Shown: piece by piece, positions 23,279 to 35,281 of the stretch
Numbering within the stretch: position 1 is the first letter of the stretch
How the letters are laid out: every line of letters begins with the position of its first letter
Origin: Pestalotiopsis fici W106-1
Lineage: Eukaryota; Ascomycota; Sordariomycetes; Amphisphaeriales; Sporocadaceae
Reading direction: 5' to 3'
Assembly: GCF_000516985.1 (NCBI RefSeq)
Contig: NW_006917091.1
Location: 4,733,022 to 4,797,021 of the forward strand
DNA length: 64,000 nucleotides
Position numbers and translations under genes: made by a program
Notes under the pieces: model-generated
The model's database searches: none
The model's input: the letters and a program-made list of their open reading frames with translations, nothing else
Told to the model about the DNA's origin: nothing

Positions 23279-24775
23279 ATGGAACCCGGTAATTTTTGGA
23301 AAAGAAGAAAGAAGAGAAAACAGCGAAGCCTGAGCGAGGCTCACAGCACTACTTTTGCATACTGGCATTTTCTTAGCATCATGGACGGCGTTTGGGTTTG
23401 GCCCTTTTCTTGTTAATACTGTTTTATCAGCAGTAGTCACCAAATCAATTGGTGCGATGATACCTCAGCAAAGCGGTGCATTGAGACGGAGTTATTGCAT
23501 AAAAGAACAAAGCAAAAGCCACCACAGAGATGGCAATCATAGCCCCAAGCCGTCAGTGGCTGTAAAATCAGGAATCTATCTCCTATTTGGTCATCCATTT
23601 TACATACATGTATCTCGAAAAGTGACACTTGTTAATGTATCGTGTCCCAAATTGTCATGTTACGGGCCGCACACAAGCGTATTGTATTCTTTGCATCGAG
23701 GTAGCAGTACCAACATGGAAAATCAGGTACTTGATAAAGACAAACGCATCATATGATGTATACATGAGCGTCCACCATTATTGTTTGTATCCAATACATG
23801 ACTTGCTTGATCGTCTCACATTGATTAGTTTGATGGAATTGAGATGCAGAGGTTCCACCTTTTCGTTCTAGAAAATCTAATGAATGCCCACCGCGGATAC
23901 ACCTAATAATGATTGGTAACCGTTATTAAAATGTCAAACCCACAGTCACAAGAAGTATTGGTAGACAAGGTACGTGGTGATTTTCAAGTGTACACATTCT
24001 GACATTTCAGTGATAGGTAGTGTACATTTTAAGCAGTAGCCACAGCTCGAGATCCCTGCTTGACTATCATTGACGTCTCGTGGTCTCGTGGTCAGTAACA
24101 TCAGCTGCATGTCCATCAAGCGGGGTAGGTATCACACAGGTAGGTATTACTTATTACCCCTCCTCAATGGACCCCTATTTGCTTCTTGTACATCAACGAC
24201 ACTCAACCTTGGTCATGGCAAGGAAATAAGTTAGTTATCCTCTCTGGAATCTGTCTGGGTCAAAATCTGTGCGATTTGCTCGACATGATTGATGTTGCTA
24301 GGTGAAAAAACACGGCTGGTTTAAGCACCACAAGACATTGTGTCCAAGCCCAAGCTTTCCCTCCAAATTGAGCGGTGGATCTTGCAAAGAAGCTGGAGCT
24401 TTGGGGGAGCGTCTTTGGACTCGCCCGCCCTAGAACTACCTTATGTAGTGCTCCTTGGCTTCACCCCCCGAACTGTCGGGTCCCATCCATCAATCCATCC
24501 CACCCCCTCCACTCCACCCCTGACACATGAAACTGTAGCTGGATTGTCTAAGAGACACTTTTTGGCTCAGTTCGATCGATCAGACCGTATTCCAGCCTCG
24601 CTTCATTCCCCTCTCTCTCCTCCAAGATTAGTCTCGCTACTTTGTTTGACATCTTCTTTTTGTTTTTGGCAATTTGTACCGTCCACCAACAAGCCAGTCA
24701 CCCAGCCTGGAAAGACGGGCCGATCAATATACCTATACATCATATACAGTAAAGATCACAGAGAGTGACAGCAAC
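23279..24775. other. Intergenic, 1.5 kb
   Basis: No gene seen. The left part is the 3' flank of the glycosyltransferase gene; 24.3-24.8 kb is the CT-rich promoter and leader of the SH3BGR-like gene. The stretch 23.6-24.1 kb is moderately AT-rich but without a clear RIP signature. Confidence 0.45.
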
Positions 24776-26081
24776 ATGGCGGAGCCACCAGCAGCAGCCA
24801 CGACGGAAGTCCCAGCCAAGACCGAGACCACAGCACCAGCACCGGCAGCAGCAGAAGCAACACCGGCAGCACCAGCACCAGCAAAGTCCGCAGCCCCGGC
24901 CAAAAAGTCGTACTCGACCGACCCGGCCCTGTACATATACACGTCCCTCACGGCCGGCTCCTCGCACATTGTCACGGCCACGTCGCGGCTCGAGACCATT
25001 CTCAAGGCCAACCGCGTGCCCTTCAAGGCCCTCGACATTGCCGTTGATGAAAAGGCCCGTATGCTATGGGGCCGACGCGCCGGCAAGGATGAGAGCGGCC
25101 GGGTGAGGAAGTTGCCTGGTCTAGTGCAAATGGGTATGGTGCTGGGTGTAAGTTGGTCTTTCTCTCACTTGCCCTTGTCCATGCCAAATCTGGTTATCGT
25201 GCTCTCTCAACGATGGAGAGCCTGCCCTAATCGCTGGTTATTGAGAAGAAGAAAAACAGGAAACGTGGCTAATACAAGGCGAATCATAGGACCTTTTTGA
25301 AATTGAGGAATGGAACGAGTACGGCGAGCTCAAGCAACACGTCAAGATTTACTACGACGAATTCACAATACCGGCCAAGGGCGCCAAGCAAGTCCCAAAC
25401 AAGCTGAAGAAGCCCGTCTATGGCAACTCGGTAGCGCCTAGCAAGGTGGCACCGGCCGGCGGCGTCGCAACAGCAGCAACGTCGTCGGGTCCGCCCAAGG
25501 CCATACCCGCTGCGCCGCCCCTGCCAGAGAAGAAGGCGGGCGGCGCCCCGGCCAACACGGCCGGAGCCAACAAGGCAGCCGGCGCCGCGACCCCCGCTGC
25601 GCCCACCATGAGTATCGCCGAGCAGGCAGCACAGAAGGCCGAGCAAAAGGCGCAAAAGGCCAAGCAGGCCCGTTTGGAAAGTCTTAGAGCGAAGGTCCAC
25701 GGGGCAAAGGAGGCTAGAGAGAAGGAGGCTGCCGCCGCTGCCGCTGCCGCCAAGGACGGCACGGGCGAGGATGCCTTGACCGTTTCGACATCGCCGAGCG
25801 CAGAAGCACCAGCGGGTGCGGCAGCCCTGCAGTCGCCAACCTCGGGTGCCTGGAAATCGTCAGGGGCTCCGCAAGAGGACAGTCTCCGGAACGTGCTGCA
25901 ATCCCCTACGTCGGGAACTTGGAAAGCCGGCGACACTATCGTGGATCTCCCGGTCCGGGAGCATCGTGGATCGTCCATTGTTGAGGCCTCAAAAGAAGAG
26001 ATTGCCGCTATTGAAAAGGCCGGGGCCATTCCAGAAGCTGCAGTGGAGTCGTCGGGCGAAGAGGACGAGACGAAGAAATAA
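24776..26081 (+). CDS. SH3BGR-like thioredoxin-fold protein
   Basis: Two exons, 24776-25147 and 25290-26081. The 142-bp intron has a GTAAGT donor and a CTAAT-type branch site, and phases agree. The product is 387 aa. Residues 1-45 are an Ala/Pro/Thr/Lys-rich tail. Residues about 47-150 form the SH3BGR/glutaredoxin-like domain, with GSSHIVTATSRLETIL near the N-terminus and the DLFEIEEWNEYGEL block after the splice junction. The position where glutaredoxins carry CXXC has no cysteine, so a redox activity is unlikely and a binding role is more probable. The rest is low-complexity Ala/Lys/Pro sequence with an EQKAQKAKQARLESLRAK coiled-coil-like stretch and two copies of LQSPTSGxWK. The gene converges with TVP38, 239 bp away. 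Confidence 0.78.
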
Positions 26082-26320
26082 ATGTTTCCTCTCTTCTCGG
26101 ATGAAAGAGAGACCGCTATATTAGAGGTATACCAACCCGAAGTTCAGCGTCGAGTCCCAAACCATTCTGCCATGCAAGAATAAAGAAGCATAAGAAGTGT
26201 GGTCGAATCATTAAATCTCGCGTCTCTCGTGTATCATTTGCCATGAAAAGCCACGCAGTAAGCTCTAGCTATAAACGCCGCCTATATGTCTACCCATGCG
26301 TAAAGACCCAGTATGATACA

Positions 26321-27553
26321 TTACTTTCGAATACCATTGTTCGTGTCGTCTTGTTCGTCGTCTCTATATCCATCGTCCATGGCGTCCGTCTCCCAAAGGG
26401 AAATGTCGTCGTCATCCATCAGCGCAGCCGCGTCCGACTCTCCGCGTGGCGAACCGCCGTGGTTCTGCAAAACGCCCTCTTCCAGATCCTCATAGTCTAC
26501 ATCGCCAGCGAGGGGACCATCTTCACCCGCCTCCTCGCGTGCGAGCTCCTCGGCCCGCGCCATGGTCCTGCGGTAGACAAACAAGCCAATGCCCATGCCC
26601 AGGAGGCCACCGACCAGCATGCTCAGATAGTTGATGACCTTGTCGCCGGTAGACATGTCGTCGTCCTCGGCGAGCTGCGCCAAGCGACTGCCAATGAAGA
26701 CGTGCACGAGCAGCTTGGGCGTGGCGAGGGCAGTGGCTGCGGCGAAGCGGAGCGGGTTGATGTTGGGAATGGTGGCTAGGAAGCCGTTGCTCAGACTATA
26801 GGGCAAAGGGCAGAAGCGAATACCCGCAAGGACGAGCAGCCCGTCGTGACGGAGTACCTGGCCAAGGGCGACGAAGCGGCGGTCGGCACCCACGAGGCGA
26901 TCCACATAGCCGGAGAAGATGGTGCGGCTGGTCAAAAAGGCCACGGCGGATCCGGCGACGGTCGCCGAGGCCACAATGGGCCAGCCGCCGGGAAAGCCAA
27001 AGACGAAGCCGGCCACGGTGATGGTGCTGCTGTAGCCAATGACGGGCGGGAAGGCCGTCGCAAAGGTCATGAGCCAGACAATGATCCAGCCGCCGCGGAG
27101 GTCCCGCCACCCCTCGGCCACGGGCTTGAGGGCCCCAAAGATGCGGTGCGAGTAGACGAGGAACAGGACCGTGAGGACGAGCATGACCAGGCCCGCGACG
27201 GCGGCCAGGACGCGCTGCAGGGGCGAGAGCCGCTCCACCAGCCGGATGCCGCGGTTCATGAGCGTCGTCGAGGTGCGCAGGAGCCGCGCCCCCAGCGGGA
27301 GGTGGGAGGAGCCATCGGTCTGCTGCGAGCTGCGCGAGTACGGCCGCGAGAGGCGTCGGGCGCGCGAGTTGCTGGACTGTTGTTGCTGCTGCTGCTGATG
27401 CGGTGATGATGTTTGTCGTTGGGCCTGGTCGCGCCGCGCCCACGATGGAAACGAGCTCGGGGATGTTGAGCCTGGCGACGGCGTCGATGGCTCGCTGCCT
27501 GGGGATATCGGCATGGAGAGATTCCGCGCCGCGGACTTGTAGTCTGCTGGCAT
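26321..27553 (-). CDS. TVP38: Golgi membrane protein TVP38 (VTT/DedA family)
   Basis: A single-exon gene of 410 aa. The cytosolic N-terminus (1-110) is Ser/Pro/Gln-rich with a poly-Gln run. Hydrophobic helices begin near residue 115 and continue through the VTT (SNARE-associated/DedA) domain. Its hallmarks are the re-entrant segment GFPGGWPIVASATVAGS and the later FCPLPYSLSNGFLATIPNI. The C-terminal about 85 residues are acidic and cytosolic. Family members reside in Tlg2-positive Golgi vesicles; some VTT proteins have lipid scramblase activity. A role in Golgi lipid homeostasis is inference. The start at 27553 gives the expected tail; the poly-Gln is encoded by CAG/CAA and may vary in length. 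Confidence 0.9.
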   Translation of the reverse strand: MPADYKSAARNLSMPISPGSEPSTPSPGSTSPSSFPSWARRDQAQRQTSSPHQQQQQQQSSNSRARRLSRPYSRSSQQTDGSSHLPLGARLLRTSTTLMNRGIRLVERLSPLQRVLAAVAGLVMLVLTVLFLVYSHRIFGALKPVAEGWRDLRGGWIIVWLMTFATAFPPVIGYSSTITVAGFVFGFPGGWPIVASATVAGSAVAFLTSRTIFSGYVDRLVGADRRFVALGQVLRHDGLLVLAGIRFCPLPYSLSNGFLATIPNINPLRFAAATALATPKLLVHVFIGSRLAQLAEDDDMSTGDKVINYLSMLVGGLLGMGIGLFVYRRTMARAEELAREEAGEDGPLAGDVDYEDLEEGVLQNHGGSPRGESDAAALMDDDDISLWETDAMDDGYRDDEQDDTNNGIRK

Positions 27554-29077
27554 TTCTTTCCTTCTTCTTTTTTCGTCCCTTGCTTTCCTTTCCCTTTCTC
27601 AGCTAGGCTTGCCAAAGGTAATATGGCTCAGTAAGTTCGAGATTCGGATGTAGGAGAGCGTAAGAAGCTCATAAATCTCGAGGTTCGGATGCAGCGGATG
27701 CAGCGGATTAGATAGGAGTAGATTGATTTATCGCCTATCCATTTCAATTTGGCGAAGTAGTAAATCAGAAGAAACTTCCTGGCCAGACGAAAAAAAAAGT
27801 TGTTGAAGTTGGAGGTTCTCGGCCCCAGTAGAATCCTTCCACGAAGGAGAGTAAGTTCAGCTTACCTTTTAGCGGCTCAGCCTCTTAGCTTAAAGTGGGA
27901 AAGGGAATCACGGCTGCGGCGACAAAGCCACGACGGTTGGCCGTTACAGTTTGGTGTCTTTTTAACGGGTATACAAGTCTAACTGGTTGATGATTGTTCA
28001 ATGAGCACATATGAATAAGATACTATAATCCTTCTTTTGTGTGCAATTAGCGACATCAATTGGTGAAAAAACAATGCTCAACTAACTAGGAGGTTGCTTG
28101 GAGTTTCATGATGCGGATTTACACGTCGCAGCTCTTCTCTTTTCGGTGGTTGCCTGTAACCTACGTCTCCATATTACATCATGCATGGGGACCCTGTCGC
28201 TTAAATTCCGACGACTATTAATAACCGTGCTTGCTGTCTGTACCTTGAGAGATATAAACTTTTCTAATTCGGATTGATAGGGACTGCGGTCTGGGGGTTC
28301 AAAGACTCTTTATATATTCTAGATGTTTTGCTCACGAGAAACAAGAAATACGACGCAATAGAATACAACTGCTCCTTGAATACCCCTGATCACTAATATT
28401 TAATCCTCTCATCAACAATTGTAAACTGCCGCGTCGAAAAGTACCCGACTAAAAGTTAACGTGAGTTCCTGCAATATGGTTGGCGCCTGTCAATGCGTAA
28501 AACAGGTGGTGGTACATTGCGCCCCAGGCCTGGAGTCGGCACCTGCGGAAAAACGATTGATACTGCGGATGTGCTCTAAGCATAAACATCAATAAAGCTT
28601 ATATCTCTATCCATTCGAGCTTTGACCGGACAGCAAGACGATATAGCACCTAGATATTTTAGGTCAGGGGCGGGTGATCATCAACCGCTGCGCATCATCC
28701 GGGCGGATAAGAATCCGTACTCAATCCGACTGTTCTATGAAGATTGAAAGGCTGGAATATGCCAGTGACGACATAATGCAGCGACGGCCGCCTTGGCCTA
28801 AATCCTCATGACAATAGGGCGTTGCAAGGTTGGTGTCATACTCACTCACGCGATATGTTCTGTAAGGGCAGCGAGATGCCTATGGATGTCAAGCAAAGGG
28901 CGCCGTCATCATGAGTTGCCCCGCGGTCTCTTTGACAGCTCATGAATCTCGCTGGTAAGTACCAAATATCTAAATTGACATCGAAGATGTTCGGACATCA
29001 ATAATTTTCGCCGTGTTTCGTTTCGAAACAAATATGCAATTCTAGTCCAGATAATATTGACTCTCTAGTTTTTTAAA
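27554..29077. other. Intergenic, 1.5 kb
   Basis: No gene seen. The left 100 bp are the CT-rich (minus-strand GA-rich) leader of TVP38. Two copies of GCAGCGGAT occur near 27690-27708. 28.0-28.7 kb is mildly AT-rich with no readable relic. The right end is the promoter of the alpha/beta hydrolase gene. Confidence 0.45.
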
Positions 29078-30043
29078 ATGGCAGGCCCAAATCATCGCGA
29101 GTTGCCCGATATCTTTACATATAATGGATGGTCTATAAAGTACGAAACTTGGGTTGGCGAATCTCCTCAACCCACACTGTCAAAGACTTGGGTAGTCTTT
29201 GTACACGGTACACCCTGGAGCTCGGTTGTCTTTCGGCCTGTTGCTGGCGCATTGTATGCTACTGGTCGCTTCAACATAGCTCTGTACGATCTTCCCGGAT
29301 ATGGACAGTCGCAGAGTTTTAGCAGCACTTCAGAATCTCGCAAGCCGGACACTTCGGCCAGGGCCCAAGGCAATGCTCTCGCAGCTTTGCTCAAGCACTT
29401 GGGTTTGGACGGCAAGGATGGGCATGGCAGACCACACATCGTAGCCCACGATATCGCCGGGGTAATTTCCTTGCGAGCTCACCTTTTGCATGGGTGTGAC
29501 TATCGTAGCTTGTGCCTGTTGGACACAAATTGTGTCCTCCCCTGGGGCGACAAGCTATATAACCTCGTGCGGTCGGATCCGCACGTATTTGAAGAGCTTC
29601 CAGCTGGGGTGTTTGCAGGCTGTCTGCGCGCCATCATCAAGAGCGCACGCTTCCAGGATCAAGGGTTGGGCCCAGAATGGGTGGATGCTCTCGCTCAGCC
29701 ATGGCTAATGGGCAGCACCAATACCTCTGCTGCCTCGGATCTGGGCGATCTGGACTATAGCCCACAAAAGAACTTTGTCCGGCAGATTCAGCAGGCTGAT
29801 GACAGCCACACGGCCGAGCTACTCGACAGCAACCTGTATCCTCACGTGCGCTGCGACGTCAAGATCATTTGGGGAGAAGAGGATGAATGGATTCCTTTTG
29901 AGAAGATGGAAAAGCTGGCTGAAATGCTGGGCGACCGGCTCCGAGCTTTTGTGACTATTCCGGACGCGGGCCACTTGGTTATGTTGGACCAGCCGTCCAG
30001 AGTCACTTTGGAGATTGGACGTTGGCTTGAGCAGCAGTCATGA
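29078..30043 (+). CDS. Alpha/beta hydrolase, epoxide-hydrolase/dehalogenase type
   Basis: A single-exon gene of 321 aa with a full alpha/beta-hydrolase layout and no signal peptide, so probably cytosolic. The oxyanion segment is HGTPWSS (43-49). The nucleophile elbow is AHDIAG with Asp125, and the catalytic His is in AGHLVM (His299). A candidate acid is within GEEDEW (266-271). An Asp nucleophile together with HGxP points to the epoxide hydrolase/haloalkane dehalogenase branch rather than to Ser esterases, which carry GxSxG. A cap domain would lie at about 150-245. The substrate is unknown. The gene stands alone between two intergenic stretches of 1.5 and 2.6 kb, with no cluster partners. Confidence 0.85.
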   Translation: MAGPNHRELPDIFTYNGWSIKYETWVGESPQPTLSKTWVVFVHGTPWSSVVFRPVAGALYATGRFNIALYDLPGYGQSQSFSSTSESRKPDTSARAQGNALAALLKHLGLDGKDGHGRPHIVAHDIAGVISLRAHLLHGCDYRSLCLLDTNCVLPWGDKLYNLVRSDPHVFEELPAGVFAGCLRAIIKSARFQDQGLGPEWVDALAQPWLMGSTNTSAASDLGDLDYSPQKNFVRQIQQADDSHTAELLDSNLYPHVRCDVKIIWGEEDEWIPFEKMEKLAEMLGDRLRAFVTIPDAGHLVMLDQPSRVTLEIGRWLEQQS

Positions 30044-32652
30044 AAAAAAGTTCATCTGCTATGTATGTATATGCAGAGTGATCGACAAAGTTGTCCTGGC
30101 TTCACTGTCGCATTTGGGCCGCAAAGAGCGAGCTAATGGATATTGCCGTTAGTCCTCGATTTGCTGTGGATTATGCAGGAGATCACCTCCGCATTAATGA
30201 CTCAGCTTATACGAAGTATATTTGGGACCAATAGGAAGACAAGGATCACTGTCAAGAGATGAGCTGGAGTCTGAGTGGTGCAGTACGTAGTTGGCTTGAG
30301 TAGCAGATGCCCTAAAAACGAAGAAGAAGAAGAAAACGATGGACAAAAACTTGGGTATTGTCCTGTCGCAACACCAGTGGCAAACTTCCACAGCACCTCT
30401 ATATTTCACTATAGTCCGGCTTGTTCTACTCTGGGCTATTTTCACCGGAGTGGCTTCCGTAGTGCCGCGATATACACTAGATCAACAAGACCACTCTCAA
30501 GACTCTCTCTGTTCCTGAAATTCCACACAGCTATTATATCTGCCAAGTGGCCGCTACGCCACCGTCATGATGACTAACGGACATTAAACCGGGAGCCTTT
30601 GCTGGCGCTTTCCTGAACACGGGAGCTTTTATGAAAAGTTCGGCCGACTCGGTTCTCGCTAGAGTTCTGTGGCTATCCCTTAGGCAGTATTTTAGTATGA
30701 AGTACTACATGACTTGACTTTTTCGCCCCCACAATCTGTCAACAGGGGACTTGACGACGATCGAGACGTACGTACCTCTTTGCCTTTCCCACTTTCATCG
30801 AAGCCCTACGCACTTCAGCCCATCACTTTCCCATTTCCAGAGACGGGATATCGATCAAAATATCGGAAAACTCTGGTATGGTATTCTCATCCTGGTTTAG
30901 TCTTATCTCGATACTGACGATCATTAAGGAAAAAATTGGACAAACCTACGAGCCTCTCACATGTGAATATATGGAAGGTCATTTGTAGATCTTGTGGTTG
31001 AAATTCCTTGGAAACCAAAAATACCTACCAGTTCGTGGCGTCTCACTTTAACGAGGCTCGAGTCATTCCTCCGCAAGGCCAACGGCAGCCAGCGTATCCG
31101 TTGAGCCACCGCTCAAGATCTACAATGGACCGCATGAAAGTCTGATCTCCGAGGCCATCCGTCAGCACCGTCAGGGAACACTTGCGCTCATCATGAGCTC
31201 CCCAACGCTCACTACATCTAACCCATTGCGGTATACAGATAGCCAAGGGGCAGGGGAAAAAAACCAGACTTGGAGCACATCCTCACGAACCTAGCATCGC
31301 GGCGCTATCGTTGCAGAACATGGCATATCCTGGAGCTTCTGTCAGTTCTATCTGCGTGTGAAAAAGAAATTTCAAAAGAAGAAAAAGAAAGAAGAAAAGG
31401 AGAAGAGAGAGATGATCATCGCAGCGTATTCTACTGTAACCACGCATACAAAATTCCTCTTTTTTTTTTCTAGAAAAACAAATCGATGCATTTCGAAACG
31501 TACCTTGGTCACATTGAGGATATATTGCCAGTCAACTCAAGAGTACCACAGACTTACTCAGTAGATTGTGTTCCAGAAAAGGTTTAGATATAGTGAGGGT
31601 GAGAATTTCCTTCCATCGCAAATATGTAGCCAGATTCATTCATTGGACCCAAGCGACCCGACAACTTGGTTTTGTGATTGCGGCCGCCGTTTCCCTGCAG
31701 TTCAGCTGACATCTAGAATCGATACCAGAAATAAAGGGTCTCGACTCTTCTGCAGTAGTAGGGCCCTTTACAATGATCGATCTACACTAAGGAGACGAGG
31801 ACGTTCTCACTCTTAATTGACTTCATACCACCAGGAGCCGCCCGTTGCTAGCCTCTTCCACGACATGAAGCACTACTCGTGCCACGAGCCAGTCGACCAC
31901 ATGCGTTCCCAATCCTGGGGATTTCGTCAAAGTTTGCGCACAGTCATCATCGCAATAAGCTTCTTCTATGCCTCGTGGTGGTCTTCCTTGTAGGGCTTCA
32001 TAAGGCAGTTTGGGCCAAGAACTAAAAAGCAAAATAAAGCAGGACGTCGATGCTTGAACAATCATACTTTTTGCTAAATCCTGATGGGGAAAAGAACTGC
32101 AGTATCCAGCACTCGAGGACTCAGCTGGCAATATGGACCACAGCGGGCTAGTTGCCTACTGTAATATTACCCCTATAGAAAAATTAATAATCAGAGGAGG
32201 GAGGGGATGGCGGAGTTCGGCAGAGATAAGTGCCCTTGCTACTGACAGTGGGCACGGCAGCCCAGAGTGCCTGACACGTACTTGGGGTATCTGAGAGTTT
32301 ACGCTTGGACGATCCGGCCCTCGGACCTAATACCTCCCACCCAGATTAGTATCCCAACTACGTCTTGCTCTTGACTACTGTCACGAATCCGTTCCAGCTA
32401 GCGAGGCACTAGCCCTTTCCATTCCATCGTTCCTCCATGGCCTAGATTTTACATGTAGCGTCCAGAGGGGAGGTATCAAAGAAGAAAAAATCTCGATCGA
32501 AGCTAGGTGCCTGGTATATATCATGCAGGAACCCATGTGTTGCCCCAGATGTCTTAGAGTTTACCGTGCCACGTTCTTGCAAGGGTTCGGGCTGTCCTTT
32601 CTTTTTTTTTGATATTTTGAAAATTCTTTGTGAGGAGAAGTGAGTATACAGG
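30044..32652. other. Intergenic, 2.6 kb
   Basis: No supportable gene. Open frames at 31043-31246 and 31823-32131 (minus) have no recognised domain. Small GA-rich tracts occur near 30318-30335 and 31365-31412. The right end, from about 32.2 kb, is the promoter and leader of the PTH11-like gene. Confidence 0.45.
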
Positions 32653-34394
32653 ATGAGCAGCGACCTAGGACTTGAGCGGAACTCTTCGGTAAGTCATATC
32701 TGTGTGCTGCTAGGACCCTAGCAGAGAGACAGCCCGTCGTGGTGGTGGTGTCTCAGAGCAAGAGAGGAACAGAGAACAGAGTATCGACTAACGACGTTTC
32801 AGTTCCTTACCGAAGTATGGACGCTCTACGCCATCGGAATGACGATTCTCGTCCTCCGTCTGGTGGTACGATTGGTCTCGGTTGGCTGGCGTGGCCTTCG
32901 TGGTGACGATGTCTTTGCCGCCATTGTCATGATCATGTACACATGTGATGCTGCAACTGTACACCTCGTCTGTAAGTAGAAACTACACTGCGACAGGTTT
33001 ATATTTTATAGCCGGATCACTAATTTTGTGTCAAGACTTGCTAGGATCCAACGTCGAGGCCGCCACATATCAGTTGACTCACAGTACGTTGTTGATGTCT
33101 ATCCAGAAGCCATAGAGTTGGAGCACCGATACTGACCATCACAGCCCTGACCGAGGCTGAAATCGCCCAATTCGAACTCGGATCCAGGCTGCAACTCACT
33201 GCATGGTACTCATACACTGCCCTCTTGTGGTGCTTGAAGGGCACTATGTTGTGTTTCTTCCAGCGTATGACAATCGGTCTTTGGCAAGCCCGATTGGTCA
33301 AGTACCTCATGTATGCCTGTGTAGTTTCTTATCTTGCCGTATTCTTCACGGTAAGAAGAACCCTCACATCAAAACCATTCGAAACCGGCGCTCATATAGT
33401 CAACAGGTTACTTTTGGATGCTTCCCGACCTACAAAAATTGGCAGTAAGTTTACATTCTAGCATTTCCATCTCGAATATACAGAGTCACTAACGATCTGA
33501 AAAGGGTTACACCGGATCCAGGACGTAAGCAGTCAAACACCCTGGTATCACTCACTCTACATTTATTGACATGAACTCTTCTTAGTCAAATGCACCTTCA
33601 GGATGCAAAATTTCCTTGTTACCGTCGTGCTCAACGTTCTGTGAGTTTTCCATCGCTCTGCATGAAAAATATTTATGATTCATCTTCTAACATTTACCAC
33701 AGCACGGACGCTGCCATTCTCTGTATTCCACTTCCCTTGCTGTGGCAGCTCCAAGTCCCACTCAAGAAGTAAGTGAAACAATTTCTTTACTTGTGCTATG
33801 GCCTCGAACCAGCACCATTTCATTGATGAGCCATGATTGCTAATACACTGCTCGAATTATAGGAAGATTGTCGTTGGTCTCTTGATCTGTTCCGGTTTCT
33901 TCGTCATTGCAGCAGCCATCATTCGAGTCGTACTCACTCTCGGTGCCAATCCCAGTGGTACCAACATCAACCGCTGGGGTGTGCGTGAGACCATTGTCGG
34001 TATCATTGCAGTCAACATTCCCATCCTCCGCCCGCTATTCAGAAAGACGTTCTGGTCCACCGGACAAATCGCCTCATCCGGCCAAGGCAAGTCCACGACT
34101 GGTGGACGAACCCATACTCAAACATATCCTACCGGCCTGGGACCCTATGAAATGGCCAGCAGCGTGAATGAGGGCAGCATGGGTCGCAAGGACCGAGGCA
34201 GCTTTGGAGGCAGCGAGGAGTTCATCATTGACAAGGGCGACTCCAACAACTTGAAGCACACTGCCAATGATGTCGTTGTGCAAACAACCTACCACGTTAG
34301 GAGCGAGGAGGTTGCATCTGAAAACGGCAATGCATGGAAAAACCAGGGAGCAACATCCAAGGCAACTGCCTACAGAGGAGGTGATGCTGTTTAA
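32653..34394 (+). CDS. Rhodopsin-domain integral membrane protein (PTH11/SAT4-like)
   Basis: A seven-helix plasma-membrane-type protein of the large fungal family with a rhodopsin domain, related to PTH11 receptors and SAT4-like proteins. I rebuilt nine exons: 32653-32688, 32803-32971, 33036-33083, 33145-33350, 33407-33444, 33505-33524, 33586-33640, 33703-33768 and 33863-34394. They sum to 1170 nt, i.e. 389 aa, with all phases agreeing. Family hallmarks are GWRGLRGDDVFAA after helix 2, the NWQVTPDPG loop spanning exons 5-6, and the NVLTDAAILCIPLPLLWQLQ segment spanning exons 7-8. There is no N-terminal CFEM domain. The C-terminal 105 residues are a polar cytosolic tail rich in Gly, Ser and Asn. 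One acceptor (33035) is AAG rather than the usual C/TAG. The ligand is unknown. Confidence 0.88.
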
Positions 34395-35281
34395 GAGGCC
34401 GCAACAAAGAAGAACTCTTGGCAGATGGCCGACTACAGGGCGACAATTGGGGGCTATCGATTACCAAAAACAAATGAAGATATCGCCTCAGTACAATAAT
34501 AACCAAGCAAAATTTAGCTCTTTTGTCATATAATTACTTGGCTGTATTCATAAAGCGTATATAAACAAAGAAAGACTATAATATTAATGATATCAGTATA
34601 TACACAAACACAACGATATAGTGAAACAGAGACACTATACCCGGTAAGGCAATCCGTTATTGATACTATGCTGCCCTGCCCAAGTCAAGCCTTCAGGGGA
34701 AGAAGTCTTAAGAGACCCCTGGGTTGGACCCAGTTTAAAGCAAATGGTTCCAGCCGATTGCCGTTGACAGATGGCCCGAGTAAACGCTTCGTCTCAGGGT
34801 CTGATCTGCCGACTTGGACTTTATTGCCTGTCGGCTTACACGCGACATGAAAGAAAAGAATCCGTCTTCATTTGCGACGACGCTGACTGGTCGGACGATT
34901 TGGAGGCTGATCGAGATGTTAAACGTTCGATGCACGTCGAGCTAATTGTGGGTCTTTCGCATAGCTCAAATACGAATACGAGAGCCAATCAGGGCGCGCG
35001 CAAGACCCCTAATCGTCCTCGCATTGCTCAATCAGAAGGCGCCGTCAACAAATTTCCATTGGCCTCAATCTCAATGCCGCCTTGCTTCATAACTACTAGT
35101 ACCACCGCCGCCATACCGCCTCCTCGTCCAGAGTGAGAGTGTCTCTCCTTCAACCTCTTTTTTTCTTTCCTTCCCCTCCTTTGTCTCAACCCTCTTCACA
35201 AACGAAGAAGGCTGCTCCCAAGTCGATCCAGCTAGCATTCTCATCTCATTTCCGTCTAGCTAGCGAGCAGCATCGATCATC
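34395..35281. other. CYP51 promoter and leader
   Basis: Begins with the AT-rich 3' flank of the PTH11-like gene and ends with the CT-rich leader of CYP51. No gene. Two CCAAT boxes in opposite orientation are listed separately. Confidence 0.5.
34983..35062. promoter_or_regulatory. Pair of CCAAT boxes upstream of CYP51
   Basis: AGCCAATCAG on the plus strand at 34983-34992 and ATTGG (inverted CCAAT) at 35058-35062, about 295 and 220 bp before the CYP51 ATG. The CCAAT-binding complex is a known regulator of cyp51 genes in Aspergillus, acting with the SREBP SrbA. I see no unambiguous sterol-response element next to them, so function is inference. Confidence 0.35.

Noticed and set aside
31823..32131. 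102-codon frame on the minus strand
   Set aside because: No similarity recognised, no supporting splice structure or context.
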